Shown here: one piece after another, positions 35,043-43,290 of the stretch
Position numbering within the stretch: the first letter of the stretch is position 1
How the letters are laid out: the number at the start of each line of letters is the position of its first letter
Source: Billgrantia lactosivorans
GTDB lineage: Bacteria; Pseudomonadota; Gammaproteobacteria; Pseudomonadales; Halomonadaceae
DNA: 64,000 bases
NCBI RefSeq assembly: GCF_003254665.1
Contig: NZ_QHGY01000001.1
Coordinates: forward strand, 744,001 to 808,000
Direction: 5' to 3'
Translations under genes and position numbers: made by a program
Notes under the pieces: model-generated
Seen by the model: the letters and a program-made list of their open reading frames with translations, nothing else
What the model was told of the DNA's origin: nothing
The model's database searches: none

Positions 35043-37691
35043 TCAGCCCGTGTTGCGCAGGCCCGCGGCAATCCCCGCCATCGTCACCATCAGGGCCCGT
35101 GACAGCTCCCCGCTGATGGCGCCGTCGGCATCGCGATTGCGCTGCAACAGCTCGGCCTGCAGCCCGTGCAGCGGGTCGATGTAGGGGTTGCGCACCTCGA
35201 TGGCCTGCCGGATCAGCGGCGTCTGCTCCAGCAGCTGCGGCTGGTCGAGGATCGTCAGCACCACCTGCTGCAGTTGGGTGAAGCGCTGGCGCAGCTGGGT
35301 ACCGAGCTCCTTGAGCGCCGGCTCGTCGACCAGGCGCTGCTCGTAGTAGGAGGCAATGCCCACGTCGGCCTTGGCCAGCAGCATCTCCAGCATGTCGAGG
35401 TAGGTGCCGAAGAACGGCCAGCGATCGCGCATCTCGCGCAGCACCTCGAGCCCACCCTCCTCCTCCATGCGCGCCGAGAAGGCCTCGCCGCTGCCCAGCC
35501 AGGCCGGCAGCATCAGGCGGATCTGGGTCCAGGCAAAGATCCAGGGAATCGCGCGCAGGGTCTCCACGCCGCCATCCTGGCGACGCTTGGTCGGGCGCGA
35601 GCCCAGCGGCAGGTGGCCGAGCACACCCTCGGGCGTCACCGCCCGGAAATAGGGCACGAAGTCGGGGTCCTCGCGCACCACGCCGACATAGCTGCGGTGG
35701 GCGATCTCGGCCAGGCGATCCATCTCCTCGCGCCAGTGCGGCTCGGGCGCCGGTGGCGGCAGCAGCGTCGCTTCCAGCACCGCGCAGGCGTAAATCTCCA
35801 TGGAGCGCAGGGCGATGTCGGGCTGGCCGAACTTGAAGCGGATCATCTCGCCCTGCTCGGTGACACGCAGGCTGCCGTTCACCGAGCCCGGCGGCTGCGA
35901 CAGGATCGCCGCATAGGCCGGGCCGCCGCCGCGCCCCACCGCCCCGCCGCGGCCGTGGAACAGGGTCAGGGCCACGCCGTGGCCACGACAGATGTCCACC
36001 AGTCGCTCCTGGGCGCGGTACTGGGCCCAGGCCGCTGCCAGCTGGCCGGCATCCTTGGCCGAGTCGGAATAGCCGATCATCACCTCCTGGCGGTCGCCGG
36101 CCAGCGCCCGGTAGCCCGGCAGCGCCAGCAGCCGGTCGATCACGTCGCCGGCGCGATTGAGATCGTCGAGGGTCTCGAACAGCGGGGCGATGGGCAGCGA
36201 GACGACGCCGCCGACCTCCTTCATCAACAGCGCGACGGTGAGCACGTCGGAGGGCTGACCCGCCATCGAGATGATGTAGGTGCCGAGCGCCTCGGACTGC
36301 TCGCTGGCGATGACCATGAAGGTGTCGAGCACTTCACGGGTCTCGGCCGAACACTCCCAGCGCCGCGGGATCAGCGGTCGACGCGACTCGAGTTCGGCGA
36401 GCAGGAATGCCTGGCGCTGCTCCTCGCTCCAGTCGCGGTAGTGGCCGAGCCCGAGCGCATCGGTGAGCTCCTCCATGACCTGGGCATGGCGGCTGGCCTC
36501 CTGGCGGATGTCGAGCTTGGTCAGGGTCACGCCGAATACCGCCACTCGACGCAGGGTGTCGAGCAGCGCGCCGTTGGCGATGGTGTCGAGGCCGACGTCG
36601 CACAGCGAGCGGTAGCAGGTCAGCAGCGGCGCGTAGAGCTGGTCGCTGTTCTCGATGATCGGGCCGCCCTCGTAGCTGCGACCGTCGAGCTGCGCCTTGG
36701 CCCAGTCACGTGTCGCCTCGACCCGCTGCAGCAGGCGCTTGAGCAGCTCGCGGTAGGGCTCGGCGACGTTGCCGACCTCGGCGCGCAGGGCGCTGTTGCA
36801 CTTCCACATGGAGAGCTCGGCCTTGAGCTGCTCGAGGTCGCGCAGGTAGAGATCGGCCGCCATCCAGCGCCCCAGCAGCAGCACCTCGCGAGTCACCTTC
36901 GAGGTGACGTTGGGGTTGCCGTCGCGGTCGCCCCCCATCCACGAGGCGAAGACGATCGGTGCGGCGTCCAGCGGCAGGCGCTCGCCGGCGGATTCCAGCA
37001 GCAGGCTGTCGAGATCGCGATGGAAAGCCGGCACCGCCTGCCACAGCGAGTTCTCGATCACGGCGAACCCCCACTTGGCCTCGTCCACCGGGGTTGGCCG
37101 CTCGTGGCGGATCTCGTCGGTGTGCCAGGCCTGGCTGATCAGCTCCTCGAGGCGCCCGCGGGCGCGGCTGGCGCGCTCGGGGTAGTCCAGCGACGACTCG
37201 ATGACGGTGAGGCACTCGTCGATGGCATCGTACTTCTGAATCAGGGTACGCCGGATGACCTCGGTGGGGTGCGCGGTGAGCACCAGCTCGACACGCATGC
37301 TGGCCAGGCTCTCGACCAGCTTGCGCGGCGCGTGCCCGGCGCCGCGGGCCCGCTCCAGCAACTCGGAGAGCACCGGCTGCGAGCCCGGCTTGTAATCCTC
37401 GACGCGGCGGAAGCGAGCCCGGTAGTGCTGCTCGGCGATGTTGGCCAGGTTGAGAAACTGGTTGAAGGCGCGGGTGACCGGCAGCAGGTCGCGGTCGGGG
37501 AGCTTGCGCAGGTAGTCGATCAGCTCGCGGCTGCTCTGCCCGTCCCCCTGGCGGCCGCTCTTGGCCAGCCCGCGGATGGTCTCGATGCGATCGACGAAAC
37601 CCTGGCCCAGGTCATCGGCGATGGTGCGGCCCAGGCTGTCGCCGAGGATGCGTACGTTGTCGCGTAGGGATTCGTGCAGATCGCCGCTCAT
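35043..37691 (-). CDS. ppc: Phosphoenolpyruvate carboxylase
   Basis: 882 aa, full length. Catalytic regions are present: LTAHPTEVIRRT with the first essential His, FHGRGGAVGRGGGP with the second, GYSDSAKDAG, the aspartate-effector region, and the conserved C-terminal end GLRNTG. It carboxylates PEP to oxaloacetate to refill the TCA cycle. Its ATG overlaps the mazG stop (ATGA), so it is the last gene of the cysM-rlmD-relA-mazG-ppc series. That position is unusual relative to Pseudomonas, where ppc lies elsewhere. Confidence 0.97.
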   Translation of the reverse strand: MSGDLHESLRDNVRILGDSLGRTIADDLGQGFVDRIETIRGLAKSGRQGDGQSSRELIDYLRKLPDRDLLPVTRAFNQFLNLANIAEQHYRARFRRVEDYKPGSQPVLSELLERARGAGHAPRKLVESLASMRVELVLTAHPTEVIRRTLIQKYDAIDECLTVIESSLDYPERASRARGRLEELISQAWHTDEIRHERPTPVDEAKWGFAVIENSLWQAVPAFHRDLDSLLLESAGERLPLDAAPIVFASWMGGDRDGNPNVTSKVTREVLLLGRWMAADLYLRDLEQLKAELSMWKCNSALRAEVGNVAEPYRELLKRLLQRVEATRDWAKAQLDGRSYEGGPIIENSDQLYAPLLTCYRSLCDVGLDTIANGALLDTLRRVAVFGVTLTKLDIRQEASRHAQVMEELTDALGLGHYRDWSEEQRQAFLLAELESRRPLIPRRWECSAETREVLDTFMVIASEQSEALGTYIISMAGQPSDVLTVALLMKEVGGVVSLPIAPLFETLDDLNRAGDVIDRLLALPGYRALAGDRQEVMIGYSDSAKDAGQLAAAWAQYRAQERLVDICRGHGVALTLFHGRGGAVGRGGGPAYAAILSQPPGSVNGSLRVTEQGEMIRFKFGQPDIALRSMEIYACAVLEATLLPPPAPEPHWREEMDRLAEIAHRSYVGVVREDPDFVPYFRAVTPEGVLGHLPLGSRPTKRRQDGGVETLRAIPWIFAWTQIRLMLPAWLGSGEAFSARMEEEGGLEVLREMRDRWPFFGTYLDMLEMLLAKADVGIASYYEQRLVDEPALKELGTQLRQRFTQLQQVVLTILDQPQLLEQTPLIRQAIEVRNPYIDPLHGLQAELLQRNRDADGAISGELSRALMVTMAGIAAGLRNTG

Positions 37692-38584
37692 GGCCGATCT
37701 CCTCCTGAAGACGGTTCGGGATGTTCAACTGAGGTTTCGTATTCGCTGCGTTCGCGCCGCTTGGCCTCGCGCCAATGCCGCTCCATGGTGTCGAGATCGA
37801 CGTCGCCGGGGGTCGTGCCACGCTCGGCCAGCGCCGCCTCCACGTGGCGGAAGCGGCGCTCGAACTTGGCGTTGGTCTCGCGCAGGCAGCGCTCGGGGTC
37901 GGCCTTGAGGGTCCGCGCCAGGTTGGTGACGGCGAACAGCAGGTCGCCGACCTCCTCCGCGGCCTGGGCGCGATCGTCGGCGGCCAGGGCCTGCTCGACC
38001 TCGTCGAGCTCCTCGCGGATCTTGGCGATCACGCCGGCGCTGTCGGGCCAGTCGAAGCCCACGCGGGCGGCGCGCCTGGAGAGCTTGGCGGCACGCGACA
38101 GTGCCGGCAGGGTGCGCGGCACGTCGTCGAGCACCGACGCCCCCAGCGCCTCGTCGCTGCGCCCGGCGCGCTCCGCGGCCTTGAGCGACTCCCAGCGGCT
38201 GTGGACCTGCCGGGTCTCGACCTGCTCGGCGCTGACCCCGGGCGGGCGGCGCGACGCCAGGGTGCCGTCGGGAAAGACGTGGGGATGGCGGCGCACCATC
38301 TTGGCGATCAGGGTCTGCACCACGTCGTGAAAGTCGAAGCGTCCCTCCTCGCGGGCGAACTGGCTGTAGTAGACCACCTGGAACAGCAGGTCGCCGAGCT
38401 CGCCGGGCAGCTCGTCCCAGGCGCGCCGCTCGATGGCGTCGGCCACCTCGTAGGCCTCCTCCAGGGTGTGCGGCACGATGCTGTCCCAATCCTGCTCGAG
38501 ATCCCACGGACAGCCCTGCCCGGGGTCGCGCAGCACGGCCATCAGCGTCAGCAGGTCGTCGATGGCGTGGCGGGTCTCGCTCAT
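37688..38584 (-). CDS. mazG: Nucleoside triphosphate pyrophosphohydrolase MazG
   Basis: 298 aa with two MazG domains. The first has HTLEEAYEVADAI and ELPGELGDLLFQVVYYSQ; the second has KIREELDEVEQAL and EEVGDLLFAVTNLAR. The Glu/Asp residues bind Mg2+. It hydrolyses NTPs to NMP and pyrophosphate, and in E. coli it lowers (p)ppGpp effects, so its place just after relA is functionally apt. ATG 38584 overlaps the relA stop by 4 bp and has AGGGGAG upstream; the stop overlaps the ppc start by 4 bp. Confidence 0.95.
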   Translation of the reverse strand: MSETRHAIDDLLTLMAVLRDPGQGCPWDLEQDWDSIVPHTLEEAYEVADAIERRAWDELPGELGDLLFQVVYYSQFAREEGRFDFHDVVQTLIAKMVRRHPHVFPDGTLASRRPPGVSAEQVETRQVHSRWESLKAAERAGRSDEALGASVLDDVPRTLPALSRAAKLSRRAARVGFDWPDSAGVIAKIREELDEVEQALAADDRAQAAEEVGDLLFAVTNLARTLKADPERCLRETNAKFERRFRHVEAALAERGTTPGDVDLDTMERHWREAKRRERSEYETSVEHPEPSSGGDRP

Positions 38585-40857
38585 GTGCCGCTCCCCTTGT
38601 GCCTGGTGCCCTTGGCCCCGGTGCGCAGGCGCTGGACCTCGATCACGTTGGACAGCTGCTGGATGCGCGAGAACAGCCGCCCCAGCGTCTCCAGGCCGTC
38701 GACTTCTACGGTGATGCGCATGCGGGCGATGCCGTCGCGGGTATCGGTCAGGGTATTCACCGACAGCACGTTGACCTTCTCGTTGCCGAGGATGCCGGTG
38801 ACGTCGCGCAGCAGGCCGGAACGGTCCCAGGCCTGGATCTCGATGTCCACCGGATACTGGGTGCGGGCACGCTGCCCCCACTCCACCTCGATGACCCGCT
38901 GCGGTTCCTCCAGGCGCAGCTGCAGGATATTGGGGCAATCCTGGCGGTGCACGGTGACGCCGCGGCCCTGGGTGATGAAACCGACGATCGGCTCGCCGGG
39001 CACCGGATGGCAGCAGTTGGCCATGCTGGTCTTGAGGTTGCCCACGCCGAGCACGGTGATGTCGCTGGCGGCGCCCTTGCCCTGGTCGCGCCGCGGCTTG
39101 GCCAGCAGGCGATCGAGCTGTTCCTGGTCGTCGGTCTCGCCGAACAGCTGCTGGGCCTGGTGCAGCACCTGGCCGATGCGCAGGTCCCCCGCCCCCAGCG
39201 CGGCGTACATGTCCTCGGGAGTCTGGTAGTTGACCTTGTGGGCCAGGGTATCGAGGTCCATGTCCTCCACGTCGAGGCGCTTCATCTCGCGATCGAACAG
39301 GGCCTTGCCCTCTTCCACGTTCTGCTCGCGGGCCTGGTGCTTGAACCACGACTGGATCTTGGCACGCGCCCGCGAGGTGCGCACGTAGCCGAGGCTGGGG
39401 TTGAGCCAGTCGCGGCTGGGGCCGCCCTTGCTGGCGGTGAGGATCTCGACCTGCTGGCCGGTCCTGAGCTTGTAGGTGAGCGGCACGATGCGGCCGTCGA
39501 CCTTGGCCCCGCGACAGCGGTGGCCCACTTCGGTATGCACGCGGTAGGCGAAGTCGATCGGCGTGGCGATGCGCGGCAGGTCGATGACGTGGCCGTCCGG
39601 GGTGAAGACGTAGATGCGGTCCGGCGCCACGTCGCTGGAGAGCCCCTCGCGCAGGTCGCCGAAGTCGCCCACCTCGTCCTGCCATTCGAGCACCTGGCGC
39701 AGCCAGGCGATCTTCTCCTCGTAGCTGGAACTCTTGCCGCCGGTGTCGTGGCCCTTGTAGCGCCAGTGGGCGCACACGCCCAGCTCGGCCTCGTCGTGCA
39801 TGGCGAAGGTGCGGATCTGGATCTCCAGCACCTTGTTCTCCGGCCCCAGCACGGCGGTATGCAGCGACTGGTAGCCATTCTTCTTGGGGTTGGCGATATA
39901 GTCGTCGAACTCGTTGGGCACGTGGTGCCAGCGCGAGTGGACCAGCCCCAGCACGGTGTAGCAGTCGGCCACCTCGGGCACCAGGATGCGTACCGCGCGC
40001 ACGTCGTTGACCTGGCCGAAGTCGATGCGCTTGCGCTTCATCTTGCGCCAGATCGAATAGATGTGCTTGGCGCGGCCGTTGACCTCGTAGCGGGTGATCC
40101 CCTGCGCCTCGAGCATGCCCTTGAGCACTTCCACCACGTCGTGGATGTAGCGATCGCGGTCGAGGCGCTTCTCGGCCAGCTGACGGGCGATCGTCTTGTA
40201 GTCGTCTTCATGCAGGTAGCGGAAGGAGAGGTCCTCGAGCTCCCACTTGACCTGGCCGATGCCCAGCCGATGCGCCAGCGGCGCATAGATGTCGAACACC
40301 TCGCGCGCTACCTGCAGGCGCTTCTCGCGCGGGGCATCCTTGACCTGGCGCAGCGCGCAGGTGCGCTCGGCGATCTTGATCAGCGCCACGCGCACGTCGT
40401 CGATCATGGTCACCAGCATCTTGCGCAGGTTGTCCTGCTGGTCGTGCTGGACCAGCCCCTGGCTGGGGATCTGGGCGTTGCTGATGGCGGCCATCTGCAG
40501 CACGCCCTCGATCAGGTGCGCCACTTCCTTGCCGAAGCGGCGGGCCACGGCCTCCACTGAGATCAGGCCCTCGCGCACCGCGCGGTAGAGAACCGCCGCC
40601 TCGAGCGTCGGCTGGTCGAGCTTGAGCTGGGCCAGGATGTCGGCCATCTCGAGGCCCATGCGATAGGTGGCGTCCCGCGGCAGCCAGGCCTTGTGGGGGC
40701 GATCCGCCTCCTGCGAGAGTCGCCTGGCGAGATCGCACGCCTCGCGCATTTCCCCCGGGTCGCGCAGCTTGACGTCTTCCTGCAGGCGCTCCAGCCAGTG
40801 ACCGATGTCGACGTCACCATTATCCGTCAGTGGCTGATCGTCGCGTACTTTCACCAT
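38581..40857 (-). CDS. relA: GTP pyrophosphokinase RelA
   Basis: 758 aa. The N-terminal hydrolase-like domain lacks the HD metal site, as in RelA rather than SpoT. The synthetase domain has KHIYSIWRKMKRKRIDF and the RelA-type EFDD motif (EFDDYIANPKKNGYQSLHT). TGS (DRIYVFTPDGHVIDLPR), helical, zinc-finger-like and C-terminal ACT domains follow. It makes (p)ppGpp on ribosomes stalled with uncharged tRNA. The start MVKVRDDQPL at 40857 is 4 bp after the rlmD stop, with AAGGAG inside the rlmD end; an upstream extension is a shadow. Confidence 0.96.
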   Translation of the reverse strand: MVKVRDDQPLTDNGDVDIGHWLERLQEDVKLRDPGEMREACDLARRLSQEADRPHKAWLPRDATYRMGLEMADILAQLKLDQPTLEAAVLYRAVREGLISVEAVARRFGKEVAHLIEGVLQMAAISNAQIPSQGLVQHDQQDNLRKMLVTMIDDVRVALIKIAERTCALRQVKDAPREKRLQVAREVFDIYAPLAHRLGIGQVKWELEDLSFRYLHEDDYKTIARQLAEKRLDRDRYIHDVVEVLKGMLEAQGITRYEVNGRAKHIYSIWRKMKRKRIDFGQVNDVRAVRILVPEVADCYTVLGLVHSRWHHVPNEFDDYIANPKKNGYQSLHTAVLGPENKVLEIQIRTFAMHDEAELGVCAHWRYKGHDTGGKSSSYEEKIAWLRQVLEWQDEVGDFGDLREGLSSDVAPDRIYVFTPDGHVIDLPRIATPIDFAYRVHTEVGHRCRGAKVDGRIVPLTYKLRTGQQVEILTASKGGPSRDWLNPSLGYVRTSRARAKIQSWFKHQAREQNVEEGKALFDREMKRLDVEDMDLDTLAHKVNYQTPEDMYAALGAGDLRIGQVLHQAQQLFGETDDQEQLDRLLAKPRRDQGKGAASDITVLGVGNLKTSMANCCHPVPGEPIVGFITQGRGVTVHRQDCPNILQLRLEEPQRVIEVEWGQRARTQYPVDIEIQAWDRSGLLRDVTGILGNEKVNVLSVNTLTDTRDGIARMRITVEVDGLETLGRLFSRIQQLSNVIEVQRLRTGAKGTRHKGSGT

Positions 40858-40861
40858 CTCT

Positions 40862-42271
40862 CTAGGCTCCTTGCGATGACGGCTGCGTTGCACCGTGTTC
40901 GAGCAACAACAGGGACTCCAGGTGCGAGGTGTGCACGAACATGTCGGCCACCGCCACCCGAGTGATGCGATAACCGCCATGCACGAGTCGTGCCGCATCG
41001 CGCGCCAGCGTGGCAGGGTCACAGGCAATGTAGACCAGCCGCGGGACGGGGCGTTCGATCAGCGCACGGCACACCGCATCGGCACCGTCGCGGGGCGGGT
41101 CCAGCACCACCGCCTCCGGGGCAAGGTGCGCCAGGAGTTCCGCCACGGCCGCTCGATCGTTGAGATCGAGCTGCAGGGCCTCGATGTCGAGTCCGTTGCG
41201 GCCCGCATTGATCTCGAGCCGGCTGACCATGGCAGGGTTGCCCTCCGCCGCCGTGACCCGGGCACCGTCGGACGCCAGCGGCAGGCCGAAGTTGCCGATG
41301 CCGGCAAACAGGTCGAGCACGCGCCGGCCGGCCACCGGGGCCAGCCACTGCCGTGCCGTGGCCACCAGTTGCCGGTTGACCTCGCCGTTGACCTGGACGA
41401 AATCCCCCGGGGCAAAGCCGAGCTCGAGCCCGGCGTCGCCCGCCGGCAGCCGGTAGCCGAGCCTCGGGACCTCCCCCAGCCACTCGAGGGTCGGCGCCTC
41501 GCGGCCCAGCAGGCAGGCCACGGCCACGTCGTTGGCCTCGCCAAAGGCACGCCAGCGCTGCAGGTCGACGCGGTTGTCGCGCAGTTGACGCACCACCAGC
41601 GCCCGCCGGGAGTCGGCCGCGATCAGTTCCAGATGGCCCACCAGTCGCGGCGCCTCGAGTTCCCCGAGCAGCTCCCGCAGGGGTTCGAGCAGCGCCGACA
41701 GTCCGGGCTGCAGCACCTTGCAGGTCTCGATGTCGACCAGCCGGCTGGCGTGACGCGCGCGAAAACCGAGATGCACGCGCCCCTCGGCATCCACCTTGAC
41801 CCCCAGCCGGGCTCGGCGGCGATAGCCGAGCGGCTCTCCCACCAGCACTTCGGGCGGCTCGGTCAGCTCGATGCCCTCACGCTGGAGCAGTTCGACGAGC
41901 ACCTCGCGCTTGTGCTCGCGCTGGGCCGCGACGGCGAGGTGCTGCAGGTCGCAGCCGCCGCACTGGCCATAGTAGGCGCAGGGCGGCGCGACACGCTCGG
42001 CCGCCGGCTCGAGCAGCGCGCGGACATGGGCCTCGTCGAAACGCTTGCGCGTGCGGTGGACGGCCACCTCGACGCGTTCGCCGGGCAGTGCCCCATCGAC
42101 GAACAGGGTCTTGCCGTCGGCGCCACGCGCCACGCCCCGGCCGTCGTGGGCCAAGCGTTCGATGTTCACCGCCGCCTCGTCGGCGGATGGCGCCGGAGGC
42201 CCTTCGCCCGGGCGCCGCTGCAGCCCCGACACGCCGCTGCGCCGGCGCGCCGGTCGTCGCTTGCCTAGCAT
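40862..42271 (-). CDS. rlmD: 23S rRNA (uracil-1939-C5)-methyltransferase RlmD
   Basis: 469 aa. An N-terminal TRAM domain is followed by the 4Fe-4S cysteines CAYYGQCGGC plus a later Cys (DIETCKVL). The SAM-dependent methyltransferase core shows DLFAGIGNFGLPL, DPPRDGAD and the catalytic Cys in IACDPATLARD. It methylates U1939 of 23S rRNA. The first ~35 residues are basic and unstructured. ATG 42271 (GAGG 5 bases upstream) is preferred over GTG 42277. It begins 8 bp after cysM on the same strand. Confidence 0.95.
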   Translation of the reverse strand: MLGKRRPARRRSGVSGLQRRPGEGPPAPSADEAAVNIERLAHDGRGVARGADGKTLFVDGALPGERVEVAVHRTRKRFDEAHVRALLEPAAERVAPPCAYYGQCGGCDLQHLAVAAQREHKREVLVELLQREGIELTEPPEVLVGEPLGYRRRARLGVKVDAEGRVHLGFRARHASRLVDIETCKVLQPGLSALLEPLRELLGELEAPRLVGHLELIAADSRRALVVRQLRDNRVDLQRWRAFGEANDVAVACLLGREAPTLEWLGEVPRLGYRLPAGDAGLELGFAPGDFVQVNGEVNRQLVATARQWLAPVAGRRVLDLFAGIGNFGLPLASDGARVTAAEGNPAMVSRLEINAGRNGLDIEALQLDLNDRAAVAELLAHLAPEAVVLDPPRDGADAVCRALIERPVPRLVYIACDPATLARDAARLVHGGYRITRVAVADMFVHTSHLESLLLLEHGATQPSSQGA

Positions 42272-42278
42272 GGCCACC

Positions 42279-43175
42279 TCAAGCCTCCGGGGCGAACAAC
42301 CCGGTCGAGAGATAGCGATCGCCTCGATCGCAGACGATGAACACGATCACCGCATTCTCGACCTCCTCGGCGACGCGCAGCGCACCGGCCAGGGCCCCGC
42401 CCGAGGAGACCCCCGCGAGGATGCCCTCCTCCCTGGCCAGGAGGCGCATGTGCTCCTCGGCTTCGTACTGGCCGATATCCAGCACGCGATCGACCCGGGA
42501 GGCATCGAAGATGCTCGGCAGGTACGCCTTGGGCCAGCGCCGAATGCCGGCAATGCTGGCGCCGTCTTCCGGCTGCAGGCCGACGATCTGAACCTGGGGA
42601 TTGCGTTCCTTGAGGTAAGCCGATACCCCCATGATGGTCCCGGTGGTGCCCATTGAACTGACGAAGTGGGTGATCGTGCCCCCGGTCTGCTCCCACAGCT
42701 CGGGGCCGGTGCCGCGGTAGTGGGACAACGGGTTGTCGGGATTGGCGAACTGGTTGAGCGGCTTGCCCTCGCCGCGTGCGATCATCGCCTCGGCCAGGTC
42801 GCGAGCCTCCTCCATGCCCCCCTCCTTGCTGACGGTGATCAGCCTGGCGCCGTAGGCCGCCATGGCCTGCTTGCGCTCGCTCGAGGCGCTCTCGGGCATG
42901 ATCAGGATCATGCGATAGCCCTTGATCGTCGCGGCCATGGCCAGGGCGATGCCGGTGTTGCCCGACGTCGCCTCGATCAGGGTGTCGCCAGGCACGATCT
43001 CGCCCCTGGCCTCGGCCTGTTCCAGCATCGACAGCGCCGGCCGGTCCTTCACCGAACCGGCGGGGTTGTTGCCTTCGAGCTTGGCCAGCAGGGTGTTGTT
43101 GCGCCCCGCGGTGATCCGCTTGAGCCGAATCAACGGCGTATGCCCAACGATATCCTCGATGGTAGGGAACTGCAT
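42279..43175 (-). CDS. cysM: Cysteine synthase B
   Basis: 298 aa. The PLP-binding Lys is in NNPAGSVKDRPA, the substrate loop is EATSGNTGIALA, and the glycine loop is SSMGTTGTIMG. The lid residues and shorter length point to the CysM rather than the CysK branch. It forms cysteine from O-acetylserine and sulfide or thiosulfate. ATG 43175 has AAGGA 8 bases upstream. It is the first of five tightly spaced minus-strand genes and diverges from gacS. Confidence 0.94.
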   Translation of the reverse strand: MQFPTIEDIVGHTPLIRLKRITAGRNNTLLAKLEGNNPAGSVKDRPALSMLEQAEARGEIVPGDTLIEATSGNTGIALAMAATIKGYRMILIMPESASSERKQAMAAYGARLITVSKEGGMEEARDLAEAMIARGEGKPLNQFANPDNPLSHYRGTGPELWEQTGGTITHFVSSMGTTGTIMGVSAYLKERNPQVQIVGLQPEDGASIAGIRRWPKAYLPSIFDASRVDRVLDIGQYEAEEHMRLLAREEGILAGVSSGGALAGALRVAEEVENAVIVFIVCDRGDRYLSTGLFAPEA

Positions 43176-43290
43176 GTAAGCGTCCTTCGGCTAAGGTCTT
43201 TTCGCTAGTATATCCGTGCCGCCGAGCGCTGGACAGGCATGCCCCGACAATGTGGCATACTGGGACAAAGGCCGTGACCAAGGAAAGCCG

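Noticed and set aside
35166-37667. Very long open frame antisense to ppc (over 800 codons); similar long frames oppose relA, lepA and proS
   Set aside because: High GC at third positions removes stops on the opposite strand. The antisense translations show no family motifs, while the sense genes are complete and recognisable.
37688-39775. A fused relA-fragment/mazG frame
   Set aside because: The part upstream of 38584 is a relA shadow in another frame. mazG begins at an ATG overlapping the relA stop.
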